This document shows, one piece after another, positions 34,823 to 43,878 of a stretch of 64,000 bases of DNA; the first letter of the stretch is position 1, and the number at the start of each line of letters is the position of its first letter. The DNA lies in the NCBI RefSeq assembly GCF_003334855.1, contig NZ_QOWE01000008.1, positions 62,001 through 126,000 of the forward strand, written 5' to 3'. The notes under the pieces are model-generated. The model did not search any database and was not told the DNA's origin. It was given only the letters and a program-made list of their open reading frames with translations. Source of the stretch: Larkinella punicea. GTDB lineage: Bacteria > Bacteroidota > Bacteroidia > Cytophagales > Spirosomataceae. The translations under genes were made by a program, and so were the position numbers.

Positions 34823-35823
34823 AGCGTAAAATAGGGATTGGATGGATCGTTTTTCGGCCGCCGAACGTGGCCCGATTCAACCGGCGCGACGTACAAAGCG
34901 GAAGCGTAGTAAAGCGCGAAGACCGTGGGCGAAGCCTGGGCGTTCAGGTAGTTCCGGAGTTCGGCGGCTTTTTCGTGGCCAGCCGCCAGGGCGTTGTTCC
35001 GGATAATGTTCAGCCGTTCACCCGACAGGGCGTTTTCGTTCACGATCCCATCCGTTTCCGATACCAGGCGTAGATCCGTATTCATGTTCAGATACGGAAT
35101 CGCCAGGCTGAAACCAAACTGAACCACGGCTTTCCGGGCCAGCGCCAGCACTTCTTTTTCTTCCGGCGAAAACAGCACTTCCGGAGCCGCCAGTTTTCCC
35201 TTCAGGTAATTTTCAAAAGCCGCGCCCAGCACCGGCCGGATGAATTCTTCTTCGGCGGCATTGAAATAATCCCGAATCGACAGATACAACCGGCGGCTTT
35301 TCTGGATGGCCGGGAAGTATTTCGTGGCTTCGCTGGCCGAACTGATCAGCTGGCTTTTCTGGATCAGAAAAGAAGTGGATCCCTTCCAGGTCGGAAACAA
35401 ATCGGCCTTCCATTCCAGCCACGCAAGGGCCGCTTCCAGGTAGCGATCGGCTTTTTCCTGGTGGCTCTTGCAGGTGGCCACAAACAACCATTTGGGCATG
35501 GCCTGGGTGTTGGGAACCGAGTTCATCACCATGCCGCCATCGCCCGTAACGGTGATCAGCGAAGGCATGGCATCTAAATAGGCATACCAGGCCAGCGCCA
35601 TCCGAAGTTTATCCTTCAGTTCTTTCTGGGCCGCATCCAGGCCCGCCGTGGGCTGGGAAAGTTCATCGTACAATTCCTGACCGATGGCCGGTATAATAAA
35701 CGTGAGTTCCGCCCCGGCCACGAACGGCTTCCAGGTCTTCCAGTCCATCGTTTTCTGGATCCCGCCCAGGTATTCCTTCAGGCCGCCTTCATCGCCTACG
35801 GTAGTCGTTTGGTTAAACAGCAT
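34819..35823 (-). CDS. head-tail connector-type protein (DUF6712-like)
   Basis: A 334-aa protein beginning MLFNQTTTVGDEGGLKEYLGGIQKTMDWKTWKPFVAGAE, then FIIPAIGQELYDEL. The opening resembles DUF6712 proteins of Bacteroidota phages. The gene follows the portal gene with an 11-bp overlap, the usual place for a head-completion or connector protein. The middle is helical; no enzymatic motif is seen. The family name is from memory of the N-terminal pattern. Confidence 0.65.
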   Translation of the reverse strand: MLFNQTTTVGDEGGLKEYLGGIQKTMDWKTWKPFVAGAELTFIIPAIGQELYDELSQPTAGLDAAQKELKDKLRMALAWYAYLDAMPSLITVTGDGGMVMNSVPNTQAMPKWLFVATCKSHQEKADRYLEAALAWLEWKADLFPTWKGSTSFLIQKSQLISSASEATKYFPAIQKSRRLYLSIRDYFNAAEEEFIRPVLGAAFENYLKGKLAAPEVLFSPEEKEVLALARKAVVQFGFSLAIPYLNMNTDLRLVSETDGIVNENALSGERLNIIRNNALAAGHEKAAELRNYLNAQASPTVFALYYASALYVAPVESGHVRRPKNDPSNPYFTL

Positions 35824-37129
35824 CGCCTTCGTTTGATTTATCGGTTTCTGAATTATTGGGGTTTTGCTGGCTTCCGCCTGGCGTCACATCGTAGGTATAC
35901 AGCGAGATATTACGGATATCGAAATCCATTTCAGCGGGCCAGGCGTTGATCCGTTTGGCGATGTAAAGCACCTGAAGCAGAATCAGCCGATCGACGTACG
36001 TTAAAAACCCTTGCTGGTAATTGGCGGCCGCTTCCAGTTCTTTCCCCGATCCGCCCAGCTTGCCGCCCGTATCGATCCCCGCCAGCGTTGGAAGAACACC
36101 GTGGCCGCTGGCCTGGGCCACGTTCGCCGTATTAAACAGACTCATATAGGCATCATCCGACATCGTATTTTTCAACGGCGTAATGACCACCCCCGCCAAT
36201 GGCTGGCCGGTTAAATTGCTGGAGTGAAACGTAAACAGGGCTTTTTCGGCGTTGTCGGTTCCCGCCAGGCTCTCCCCCATTTCCTTCAAAACCGATTCCT
36301 TCAGCGCGTTTTTTTCGTCGTCGGTCAAACCGTCCTTATCGAAATACGTATCCGGAATCGAAATGTGGTATTTGATATTATACCCATTGTCCAGACCGTT
36401 ATCGTGAAACTTCGGGATCTTGTTGGCCACCTTCGCCCAGGATTCCGTAGACCACCATTCCGGAAACGAATAGTAATCCTGGCCGGGCATCTTATCCATC
36501 AGCTGGAGAATACAAACCGGATACTTCGTCGGATCTTTCGGATCGAAGGCTGGAATGGTTTTCGTATCAGCGGCTTTATAGGCCTTCGTTCCGAAATTGG
36601 GATTCACCAGGAAGGCCGACTTTTTCAATTCACCCGCCTTCAGTTTGCGAACCCGGCATTTAAAGGCATCGATGATTTCCACCGCCACCAACTTCTTCGA
36701 CAGATCCAGCGTCAGCTGAAGGAATCCGTTCGCGCAAAAGGAATACTGAAGCGCCAGCGAAACGAATTCCAGATCCCAGCCCACCAGTTCTTTCCAAACC
36801 TGGAATTCCGGATAAACCACCGGTTCAAACCGCGTCGGCTGGCCTTTGATCTCCTTTCCCGCGTGGGTATACACGCCCAGGCCGGTCGTGAAATCCCGGC
36901 GCGTTTTGATCAGTCGCCATTTGTTGGGCGATTCGCTGGCCAGCTTGTGCATTTTGGTAAGCTGGTCATCTTTCGCCCCCCAGGGAACGTACTCCGATCG
37001 GGATTTAAAGCCCGCCCCGGCCGTGTGGGTTGTGATATCCGCTTCGCCGAACGTCACCAGGGCCGCTTCCTTTTTTGAGCCATAGCCCAGGGTATAGACA
37101 TTATTCGACAGCTTCCGAAAATTGGTCAT
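35813..37129 (-). CDS. phage portal protein
   Basis: A 438-aa protein. It would form the dodecameric DNA gateway at one head vertex. It has a portal-like N-terminus (GAGFKSRSEYVPWGAKDDQLTKMHKLASESPNKWRLI), a beta wing domain (LQLTLDLSKKLVAVEIIDAFKCRVRKL), and the LPTLAGIDTGGKLGGSGKELEAAANYQQGFLTYVDRLI segment. In portals that segment follows the pattern G-P-x-L-x-G, then a conserved E-x-A helix. It lies downstream of the terminase gene, as expected. No clip or stem motif can be checked by eye. Confidence 0.75.
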   Translation of the reverse strand: MTNFRKLSNNVYTLGYGSKKEAALVTFGEADITTHTAGAGFKSRSEYVPWGAKDDQLTKMHKLASESPNKWRLIKTRRDFTTGLGVYTHAGKEIKGQPTRFEPVVYPEFQVWKELVGWDLEFVSLALQYSFCANGFLQLTLDLSKKLVAVEIIDAFKCRVRKLKAGELKKSAFLVNPNFGTKAYKAADTKTIPAFDPKDPTKYPVCILQLMDKMPGQDYYSFPEWWSTESWAKVANKIPKFHDNGLDNGYNIKYHISIPDTYFDKDGLTDDEKNALKESVLKEMGESLAGTDNAEKALFTFHSSNLTGQPLAGVVITPLKNTMSDDAYMSLFNTANVAQASGHGVLPTLAGIDTGGKLGGSGKELEAAANYQQGFLTYVDRLILLQVLYIAKRINAWPAEMDFDIRNISLYTYDVTPGGSQQNPNNSETDKSNEGDAV

Positions 37130-37131
37130 AG

Positions 37132-37440
37132 TTAATAATTGTGAAAAATTTTGTAGCCATTGTACGCCACCAGCAATTCGATTTTGACTTCAAACGTTTG
37201 GCGTTTCTCGCAGTCGTAGAGCAGCAGCGCCCCGGCCTGGTTCATGTTCCGGCGAATCGAATGAAGATCCTTTTTCTGGCCACTTTTATCGGCGGGAACC
37301 GTGGCCTTCGATGGGTTTTTCTTCACCTGGCCTTTAAAGCTGATCGATCCATCCAGCTTCCGAAATTTCAGGCTGAAGACGGTTCCGGCTTCCTGGATTT
37401 CGTGCAGTACGGTTTTAAGGGTAATTGTTCGCTGATCCAT
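37132..37440 (-). CDS. phage protein of unknown function, 102 aa
   Basis: Not recognised. The start at 37440 (MDQRTITLKTVLHEIQEAG) is chosen because the longer frame runs through promoter and terminator signals. It contains a basic central loop (KKNPSKATVPADKSGQKKD) and beta-like ends. It starts the portal cassette; 2 bp separate it from the portal gene. Confidence 0.65.
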   Translation of the reverse strand: MDQRTITLKTVLHEIQEAGTVFSLKFRKLDGSISFKGQVKKNPSKATVPADKSGQKKDLHSIRRNMNQAGALLLYDCEKRQTFEVKIELLVAYNGYKIFHNY

Positions 37441-37488
37441 CGGCTTTTCTAAGTCGATACAAGGATAAACCACCTGATTCGTAGCTGA

Positions 37489-37501
37489 TAGGACGCTTTT
37501 T
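37489..37501 (-). promoter_or_regulatory. GTCCTA motif before the portal cassette
   Basis: Minus sense GCGTCCTA, 49 nt before the ATG at 37440; preceded by A's rather than T's. It lies in the 305-bp gap 37441-37745, which otherwise holds only hairpins. Confidence 0.48.
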
Positions 37502-37544
37502 CCCCTGTTTTTGGGCCACCATAAAAGGGTTTTGCAGTCACGAA

Positions 37545-37585
37545 AAAGGCGATCCACCTGATACAAAATCAGTTAGATCGCCTTT
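37545..37585 (-). terminator. terminator after the terminase gene
   Basis: Outer arms 37545-37554 and 37576-37585 (AAAGGCGATC/GATCGCCTTT) with an inner CTGAT/ATCAG pair, and T's beyond in minus-strand sense. A second hairpin (TACCGCC...GGCGGTA) lies near 37622-37655 in the same gap. Confidence 0.78.
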
Positions 37586-37745
37586 GATCAAAAAAATGGT
37601 GTTCTGTTTCCCGATGGCTCATACCGCCCTTTACCGCCGACCGCCGTGGCGGTATCTGAAAAACGGAATATAACTTCCGAAACCGGCCGGGATCGGGCTG
37701 GTTCTGTAACAATCTTGTACGATTACTGGGATCAATTCAAATATT

Positions 37746-39314
37746 TTAACCCCGATACACGTACAACTGATTTTGCTGTTTGGGTTGGCTGTTCGGCATC
37801 AGCTTGCGATACTTGCCCCAGATCATGTAATCGAAAGCGTCGGTTCCATCAGTGGCATACTCCCGGATTTTGGCGCTTTGTTCGCTCGACTTGTCCTTTT
37901 TGAAGTCGCCTTCAACGGGTGCCATCTGGGTCGCGATGATCAGCGCCTTGTTGTGGTTCTGATTGAACCGGATCTTCGGCGTTCGATCACTCGCTTCTTC
38001 GAGTAGGTAGTTGATCAGGATGTACTTGTCCTTGTGGCTGGGGTACGTGAAGCGTAGGTACTCGCGTCTGACCTTCCACCCCTTCTTGATGAGCACATCA
38101 CAGAACTGATCAAAGAAGGGCTTGTTCTCTTGACTCGTGGCGGCACTCCTGGATCGGCCACTAGGATCACCCCATACGGCCACCTCCTTCCCAGGGTGCT
38201 TTTCGTACGTCTGATCAAAGGCTTCAGCCAGCTGGATCAGCAGGTTCTTATCGATGTTCAGAACGGGCTTCCGGAATAGGCTGTTTATTACTCTTAATTC
38301 AGCCCCTACTTCCTGGGCGATGATCATCCAGCAAATGGCCGCGTTAAAATCCAGGCTTACTTCCAGTAGTTTACCGTCCCGATAATCATTCGACAGGTGC
38401 AAATGAAGCTTGGTTTTATCGTCGTATTCGTACCGAAAGCTTTCAAAATAGCAGTGTTTCAGGGTGGAAAAGGCGAAGTAAAAGCCGTTTGGCAGACGGC
38501 CAAACCGGCGATTAAATACTTCCACATCCAGGGTAATCGGATCCAGGCTTTCTTCCAGCATCTTCAAATAATTCGGCGGAAGTACGTCCTGATTGTCTTC
38601 AAAAGTGGATTCCAGGAAAAGCGTTTCGGGTGGCGTTAGGTCTTTTTCGGAATCGCTCATCCGGCCGCGTTTCTCCAGATCGGCTTTCCACTGGTCTTCC
38701 GTTTCGTAGATCCACATCCCTTCCTGGCTCCAGGCCGCCGACGAAAAATCGTAATAGGCCAGGTGCAAATGGGATTTGGCAAAACCGGCGTACCGGTTGG
38801 CCCGTTTGGCCGGAAGCAAAACGGTTTTGATGAATTCGTGTTTCATCGTGGCCGATTCATCCACCAGGATTCCATCCGAATTGATCCCCCGCTGGGAATC
38901 GGGCCGATCCTGGGAAACCAGCTGAATCGTGAAGCCATTGATAAAACAGATGCAGTATTGCCAGCCGCGTTTTCCGGGACTGGAATACGGTTTGTACCAG
39001 TGATCGGGCGGGATCTGGCCGATCACATAAACGCCCGCAGGATCCTGCTTTGAATATTCCCGGTAGCCCATGCGGGAAAGGGCGTTTTTTACTTCCGGCA
39101 AAACGATCAGATCCAACTGGATATAGGTCAAACCGGCCAGCACCACTTTTGCCCTGGGCAAGTGCTCGAACATCATTCCGGCCACGTTGCCCAGGGTTGT
39201 CGTTTTGCCGGATCCCCGGCCGCCCTGGAAAGTCTTCCGGTTGGCCCTGGAGCGCAGGAACTTCAACTGTTTGGCGTTGGCGTAGATCTGGCGCGATGTG
39301 TCGGATTTATTCAT
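37746..39314 (-). CDS. terL: terminase large subunit
   Basis: A 522-aa packaging motor. The ATPase domain has Walker A GGRGSGKT at 31-38 and Walker B DGILVDES at about 147-154. The RNase H-like nuclease domain has Asp322 in SLDFNAAICWM, Asp383 in WGDPSG and DGTDAFDY near 489-496, giving the acidic triad. It would pump and cut phage DNA into heads. It overlaps the small-subunit gene by 8 bp. It sits downstream of the capsid genes in reading order, which is unusual. Confidence 0.93.
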   Translation of the reverse strand: MNKSDTSRQIYANAKQLKFLRSRANRKTFQGGRGSGKTTTLGNVAGMMFEHLPRAKVVLAGLTYIQLDLIVLPEVKNALSRMGYREYSKQDPAGVYVIGQIPPDHWYKPYSSPGKRGWQYCICFINGFTIQLVSQDRPDSQRGINSDGILVDESATMKHEFIKTVLLPAKRANRYAGFAKSHLHLAYYDFSSAAWSQEGMWIYETEDQWKADLEKRGRMSDSEKDLTPPETLFLESTFEDNQDVLPPNYLKMLEESLDPITLDVEVFNRRFGRLPNGFYFAFSTLKHCYFESFRYEYDDKTKLHLHLSNDYRDGKLLEVSLDFNAAICWMIIAQEVGAELRVINSLFRKPVLNIDKNLLIQLAEAFDQTYEKHPGKEVAVWGDPSGRSRSAATSQENKPFFDQFCDVLIKKGWKVRREYLRFTYPSHKDKYILINYLLEEASDRTPKIRFNQNHNKALIIATQMAPVEGDFKKDKSSEQSAKIREYATDGTDAFDYMIWGKYRKLMPNSQPKQQNQLYVYRG

Positions 39315-39828
39315 CGTCAGCCCGTTTTTGTTGCTGAATCAGAACATTGATATTATCCGTAAAAACGAATTTGGCGGCCCGTAAGAAATCATCCGGATTC
39401 AATCCAATCTTATCATCTTCGTGCAATCCTTCCAGCTTATCCGCCCGTTCCCAGGCCCGGCTGGCGGCTTCAATATCCCCGCTGGCTCTGGCGATGTTCG
39501 ACAAAAGGCGGTAATAATTGGCGCTGGCCATTTTCTTCGCCTGTTTGTCAATGGTTTGAACGTGGCCGAAGATCATGGCGGCTTCGGCGATGATGTACCG
39601 CGCCTGGCGTTCCTGTATCTGGTAATCCTTCATCAGCATGGCCAGCGCCATTTCGTAGGTTCGCCCCAATGACAAAAAGCTCCAGGCCTTCCGATACTTT
39701 TCCAGCATCAGCTGATCATCCTTCGATAAGGCCGTATTTTCGTGGTAGTACGCCAGGAATTTATCCAGCTTGTGTTCATCAATTTTCAGGGATTTCTTCA
39801 TCCGCTGAAGCGCCGTCGTTTTTGCCAT
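39307..39828 (-). CDS. terS: putative terminase small subunit
   Basis: A 173-aa helical protein. It has a helix-turn-helix-like region (ALAMLMKDYQIQERQARYIIAEAAMIFG, about 57-88) and a following helical oligomerisation segment. It lies directly before the large subunit with an 8-bp overlap. Sequence identity to known TerS cannot be seen, so the call rests on size, fold pattern and position. The ATG at 39828 is used; the open frame above it contains the GTCCTA motif. Confidence 0.72.
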   Translation of the reverse strand: MAKTTALQRMKKSLKIDEHKLDKFLAYYHENTALSKDDQLMLEKYRKAWSFLSLGRTYEMALAMLMKDYQIQERQARYIIAEAAMIFGHVQTIDKQAKKMASANYYRLLSNIARASGDIEAASRAWERADKLEGLHEDDKIGLNPDDFLRAAKFVFTDNINVLIQQQKRADDE

Positions 39829-39883
39829 TTCTCCAGAAAAATTTTCCGTTTTGGCAATGATAATTCCAGAAACCCCGGCCTGG

Positions 39884-39897
39884 TAGGACGTAAAAAA
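39884..39897 (-). promoter_or_regulatory. GTCCTA motif before the terminase genes
   Basis: Minus sense TTTTTTACGTCCTA, 56 nt before the ATG at 39828, in a true intergenic gap. Confidence 0.6.
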
Positions 39898-40015
39898 TCG
39901 CAAACCACTGTTTTACGATTTTTTCAACGTAAAGGAAGAATTAATATGTTATTGATAATGAATACTTTAGATGGATAAGACTACTAAAATTGGAATATAT
40001 TGAAGGACATTTGGT

Positions 40016-40807
40016 CTATAAATTATTTTTATTCGAGTCAATTTTTCTTTCATACTCATTTCTTATAATACCTTCTTTCTTAATGCTCTCTTGATCTACA
40101 ATATTTTGCAGGTCTTCGCTTATATTCCTATTCGTGTAAACTATAGCTAAACTTCCACTGCCTGGCCAACTTTGAGCATTTTCTTTCCTCAATTTATTAA
40201 GCTCTTCATCAACTGTTGTACTTCCCAAAAGCGGATCTTTGTAAATTTGTACATGTCTAACTCTGATTTCACGGTTTTGACACTCCCAAATTATATCCGT
40301 ATTTTGGTGAGCTACAAGTACTGCATGACCGGAAGAGGTAAAATCAAATTCTGATGGACTATAAGTTTCTGTCCCATCAAAAATCACATCACCTCGATAA
40401 CGAGCTATATCTTTTTCGCCATATTTTTTTTGCAACATTTCCCAAAATGAACCAGTTATTAAACTTCCAATTTCTGACTCTGTAGATTTTAATGAAATTT
40501 CGAATAGGCCTTTTCTTGGGTGAAACTTTGGATAGATGTAAAACCAATTTTTAGAGTCAATTATCTTATCGGAGACATAATCTTGAATTGGCGCTTTTAT
40601 ACATACTATATTTTTCTTTGCTAAACTTTCTTTAATCAATTTATTAAAATGGTTATCATACTGTTCATGAGACATACCATATCTAAACCCTAATAATAAT
40701 GTATCTGAAAGGTTACAACTTTGATCTGATTTGGAACATGAAGAACTTGACATTTCAATGAGAACAGTAAAAAACAGCAATAAACTGACCTGAATAGGGC
40801 TTTTCAT
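40016..40807 (-). CDS. lipoprotein-like cargo protein
   Basis: A 263-aa protein starting MKSPIQVSLLLFFTVLIEMSSSSCSK, a lipoprotein-type signal with Cys near residue 24. The mature part is unrecognised (FRYGMSHEQYDNHFNKLIKESL; YPKFHPRKGLFEISLKSTESE). The gene is A/T-rich compared with the phage core and lies alone between the head genes and the terminase genes, so it is probably cargo expressed in the lysogen. An ATG at 40813 is an alternative start. Confidence 0.68.
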   Translation of the reverse strand: MKSPIQVSLLLFFTVLIEMSSSSCSKSDQSCNLSDTLLLGFRYGMSHEQYDNHFNKLIKESLAKKNIVCIKAPIQDYVSDKIIDSKNWFYIYPKFHPRKGLFEISLKSTESEIGSLITGSFWEMLQKKYGEKDIARYRGDVIFDGTETYSPSEFDFTSSGHAVLVAHQNTDIIWECQNREIRVRHVQIYKDPLLGSTTVDEELNKLRKENAQSWPGSGSLAIVYTNRNISEDLQNIVDQESIKKEGIIRNEYERKIDSNKNNL

Positions 40808-41078
40808 AATCATTTGTAGTTTGCTGGTACAAGTAAAATATGATTTATACATTAAGCTATTTCTGGCTTGGCGTGAATATTTACAACTAATTATTTCAAA
40901 ATTATAGACGTAAAGTTAAAGCCGAACAGAACTTAAATCACACTCAACTAATCAAAAACATCGTAAATAGGGAAAATAGCGGGTAAAGTAAATTTTCAAT
41001 GTGACAAAGTTTATGGTTTCCCCAAATTTAACCCATCTAATGAGTGATTAGCATAGTGCTTCATAAATAAAGATAATT

Positions 41079-41792
41079 TTACGCCATCGCCGATAATTGA
41101 TTTTTAGCCAGATCCACGGCCGCCTGGGCCTTCGCCACTTCTTTCCGGTAGTGGGCGATCCAGATTTCCGATTTAGCGGCTGCCAGGCTTTTTTTCGCCC
41201 GATACAGCTTCGGCTGAAGTGAATTCACCAGCACTTTATTCAATTCATAACGATCGGCGGGCAGGTTAGCCAGAAATGCCGATTTTGTACAATCTGAACC
41301 ATGATCGGGCGCGGGATCGGCCGATGGCTGGGGCAGTCTTCCGTTTAGCCGCAAATAGGCTATTTTTTCCGCCACGGCGTTCCGCTTCGCCTTCCATTCC
41401 TGGATTTCATTCACCAGTTCCTTCAGGTTCGTTTCATCCGGATAATCGCCCAGGCGATTCGACCGTAAACACATTTGTTTCAGGGCTTCGTGGCGCTCAA
41501 TGGTCAGATCTTCGATCAGTTGGGTAAACTCCGAAACGGCCATCGCTGGGATAACGATGGCGGGCGCGGGAGCACTAGCCAGGCTGGATTCCTTCACGGT
41601 TTCCACGGCGGCCGTGGGAATGGCCACCGGATCGGCCGGTTTATAATCCCGTAAGGCTTCGTAAATCCGTTTTGCTTCGGCCACGTCGTCGGCCGTGGCG
41701 CGGTTCGCCCGAACCAGCATTTTCTTCAGTTCGTAATTAGCCAGGGCTTTGTTCCGCTGGGCTTTTAATTCGGCTTCATTCATCAGCTTCAT
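41079..41792 (-). CDS. phage coiled-coil protein of unknown function
   Basis: A 237-aa protein (MKLMNEAELKAQRNKALANYELKKMLVRANRATADDVAEAKRIYEAL). It has two long charged helical regions separated by an Ala/Pro/Val-rich linker (about 70-95). The ATG at 41792 or 41783 is likely, both overlapping the stop of the upstream gene. It lies in the head region and could be an internal or scaffold-like component; there is no motif evidence. Confidence 0.65.
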   Translation of the reverse strand: MKLMNEAELKAQRNKALANYELKKMLVRANRATADDVAEAKRIYEALRDYKPADPVAIPTAAVETVKESSLASAPAPAIVIPAMAVSEFTQLIEDLTIERHEALKQMCLRSNRLGDYPDETNLKELVNEIQEWKAKRNAVAEKIAYLRLNGRLPQPSADPAPDHGSDCTKSAFLANLPADRYELNKVLVNSLQPKLYRAKKSLAAAKSEIWIAHYRKEVAKAQAAVDLAKNQLSAMA

Positions 41793-42033
41793 CGATTTCA
41801 AAAGGTTCATCCAGCGGGCAAATCTTCGGCAACAGCGCCAGAAAGTCATCGACCGTTTTTTGCATATCCGCCACTTCCAGCCATTCCACCGGCCGTTCAT
41901 ACTGATCATGGTTCAGTTCGACAAACTGGTGAAACGCTTCGGCGTACCGTTCAAGTGCCTGGTGAAGTACGGCCGGATCGATGTCCAGGCGATCCAGTTC
42001 ATCATTCAGGGCGGGAATAAAATTAATTTTCAT
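41776..42033 (-). CDS. small phage protein, 85 aa
   Basis: Not recognised. An acidic helical protein (MKINFIPALNDELDRLDIDPAVLHQALERYAEAFHQFVELN) ending FEIDEADE. The ATG at 42033 lies 16 nt past a terminator hairpin. Its stop overlaps the next gene. Confidence 0.66.
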   Translation of the reverse strand: MKINFIPALNDELDRLDIDPAVLHQALERYAEAFHQFVELNHDQYERPVEWLEVADMQKTVDDFLALLPKICPLDEPFEIDEADE

Positions 42034-42048
42034 AGGGCGAATAAATAG

Positions 42049-42080
42049 CAAAAGGCGGCCTGAATCCAGACCGCCTTTTG
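42049..42080 (-). terminator. terminator downstream of the 42897 gene
   Basis: Perfect 10-bp arms (42049-42058 and 42071-42080, CAAAAGGCGG/CCGCCTTTTG). Confidence 0.75.
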
Positions 42081-42093
42081 TTTATAAATGGGC

Positions 42094-42897
42094 TTATTTG
42101 TTGCGCCGATCGGGCTGGGCTTCCAGATCAGCCGCTTTGATGGCTTTGACCGCCCGTAAAACGGAATCCAGACGCATTTCCATGAGTTCCCGACTGGCGG
42201 ATTTCCGGATCCGGATCGTTCGTTCCAGATCTTCAACCAGGGATTCTTCATCGGGCGTTTCTTCCACTTCCACGGCTGGCGGATCCACTTCGGGCGTGTT
42301 GGCTTTCGATCGCTGTTTCAGCTGATCCAGTTCGGCCTGGGCGTTCTCCCGTATGCGGGCCGCCCGAACGGCTTCTAGTTCATCGTTTTCTTCTTCAGCT
42401 GATTCCGTATCCACGGCCGCCACCGTTTCCGGATCCAGGGCTTCGGATTCTTCCGATTTCGGATCGGCTTCCAGAACGGTTTCGGATTCTGATCCATCCG
42501 TGGAAGCGTCGCCTGGTTTACTGATTTCATCAGCTTTTCCAGATCCAGTTTCGCCCGTTCCATTTCCGGCCGGATTTTCTGATCCATCAGATCCTTCAGC
42601 AATAGATCCAGATCCGGTTCCACCATCGACTGGCGTTGATCCGGTAACACCGGAATCAGGTTCGGATCCAGATACCGTTCCGGTTTCGGATCCTGGAGCA
42701 CCACCACCAGCGGCAACCGATCCACCATCGAAAGCGCCCTGGCCAGCTGACAGTGGAACGACAGATCCAGCGCCACCGACACCAGAAAGATCCGTGGCCG
42801 GTTCATTCGGCTTTGGCAAATTGTCCACCGATGTTCCGGTTTCTTTTTGGGCGTTTTCGGCCGCCCGTTGGGCCTTTTGTGCTTTGGTCAGTCCCAT
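42094..42897 (-). CDS. low-complexity acidic phage protein
   Basis: A 267-aa protein. After a basic start (MGLTKAQKAQRAAENAQ) it is dominated by Gly/Ser/Thr/Glu low complexity (residues about 35-165). It ends in a helical region (LEAVRAARIRENAQAELDQLKQR; RTIRIRKSASRELMEMRLDSVLRAVKAIKA). Nothing identifies its function; it lies downstream of the capsid genes. The first 95 bp overlap the upstream gene. The motif AAGGGAGTTTAAAGG (plus strand) at its start recurs before the 54073 gene. Confidence 0.65.
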   Translation of the reverse strand: MGLTKAQKAQRAAENAQKETGTSVDNLPKPNEPATDLSGVGGAGSVVPLSAGQGAFDGGSVAAGGGAPGSETGTVSGSEPDSGVTGSTPVDGGTGSGSIAEGSDGSENPAGNGTGETGSGKADEISKPGDASTDGSESETVLEADPKSEESEALDPETVAAVDTESAEEENDELEAVRAARIRENAQAELDQLKQRSKANTPEVDPPAVEVEETPDEESLVEDLERTIRIRKSASRELMEMRLDSVLRAVKAIKAADLEAQPDRRNK

Positions 42898-43069
42898 CAG
42901 TAAGGGAGTTTAAAGGATTGGAAATTTCTTGAAAGTACGGTAAGCCAGCGGCTCGTAATTGATCCGCCTGTTCGTCGGTTAGCCGATGGTCGATCCGTAC
43001 CCGAACGCCATTCAGCAAATGATCCACGCCCCCGCTGGGAACGTGGATCAGGGTGTACTTCGTCAGCAT
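42803..43069 (-). CDS. small basic phage protein, 88 aa
   Basis: Starts MLTKYTLIHVPSGGVDHLLNGVRVRIDHRLTDEQADQLRAAG; the C-terminus is basic (GGRKRPKRNRNIGGQFAKAE). Not recognised. It lies 8 bp after the 43773 gene and overlaps the next gene by 95 bp in another frame; the overlapped part is its basic tail. Confidence 0.6.
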   Translation of the reverse strand: MLTKYTLIHVPSGGVDHLLNGVRVRIDHRLTDEQADQLRAAGLPYFQEISNPLNSLTDGTDQSTKGPTGGRKRPKRNRNIGGQFAKAE

Positions 43070-43077
43070 CGAAGGAT

Positions 43078-43773
43078 CTAAACTTCTTCTTCAGACAGAA
43101 GTTCCAGGGCCGTAACCGCCGTTTCTTTCAGCGGCAGAATGCCCCACATGAAGCCATCCTGTTCGCCTTTCAGCGTGTAGCCGCGTTTGTCCGCCCCTTT
43201 CTTGCCAGACTTAAAACCGGGCTTAATGAAGATCGGGTTATCGGAAGATCCGCCCACCACATGCTGGCCGTCGTTGTGTTCCAGGATCACCACACAGCCA
43301 GCGTTCAAATGCTTCAGGATTTCGGCGGCCAGTTCCTTACTGAAGCCCGCCATCATCAGATCCAGCGAATGCTTATAGGATTGGAAACCGGGATCACCAG
43401 CCGCGTCATCATCCAGCGAACACGTACCATCCGGGAATTCATATTCCGCCCATTTTTTACCCGTCACCATCACCGGGCCGGTTTGGATCTCACCGCCAAC
43501 AATATCGACGGCCTTCGGCCAGATTCCCACGATATCCTTCCGTAAAGCGACATACAGCGTCCGGATCCCGCCAGGGTTCGGCTTCTGATAACTGGTGGCG
43601 TCAATGTTGGCCAGGCTTACTAAACCAACCATAACCCCTTCCGGAGCAACCAGCACATCCTGGAGAAACGCCAGGCTATCCACCGACGAAACGGCGCTGG
43701 CTACCTGATCGGGAAACACCACAAAGGCCAGGGTGGCCAGGGCAAAAACGGCGTACTTCAAAAACGACTTCAT
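43078..43773 (-). CDS. phage structural protein with signal-like N-terminus
   Basis: A 231-aa protein directly after the major capsid gene. The first 27 residues (MKSFLKYAVFALATLAFVVFPDQVASA) look like a secretion signal, which is odd for a virion protein. The remainder (WAEYEFPDGTCSL; CVVILEHNDGQHVVGGSSDNPIFIKPGFKSGKKGADKRGYTLKGE) has the pattern of small tail-tube or head-decoration proteins in Bacteroidota prophages. This comparison is from memory and unverified. Confidence 0.6.
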   Translation of the reverse strand: MKSFLKYAVFALATLAFVVFPDQVASAVSSVDSLAFLQDVLVAPEGVMVGLVSLANIDATSYQKPNPGGIRTLYVALRKDIVGIWPKAVDIVGGEIQTGPVMVTGKKWAEYEFPDGTCSLDDDAAGDPGFQSYKHSLDLMMAGFSKELAAEILKHLNAGCVVILEHNDGQHVVGGSSDNPIFIKPGFKSGKKGADKRGYTLKGEQDGFMWGILPLKETAVTALELLSEEEV

Positions 43774-43784
43774 AGAAAAAAAAG

Positions 43785-43801
43785 AAATAAAAGGATGAAT
43801 G
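43785..43801 (-). promoter_or_regulatory. CATTCATCC motif before the 43773 gene
   Basis: Minus sense CATTCATCCTTTTATTT; 11 nt separate it from the ATG at 43773. Confidence 0.6.
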
Positions 43802-43878
43802 AAAAAGATTGATTGGTACTGATTGGTACACTTGAAAAAATCGGGAAGCCCATCCGAATCGAACGGCCTCCCGATGGC

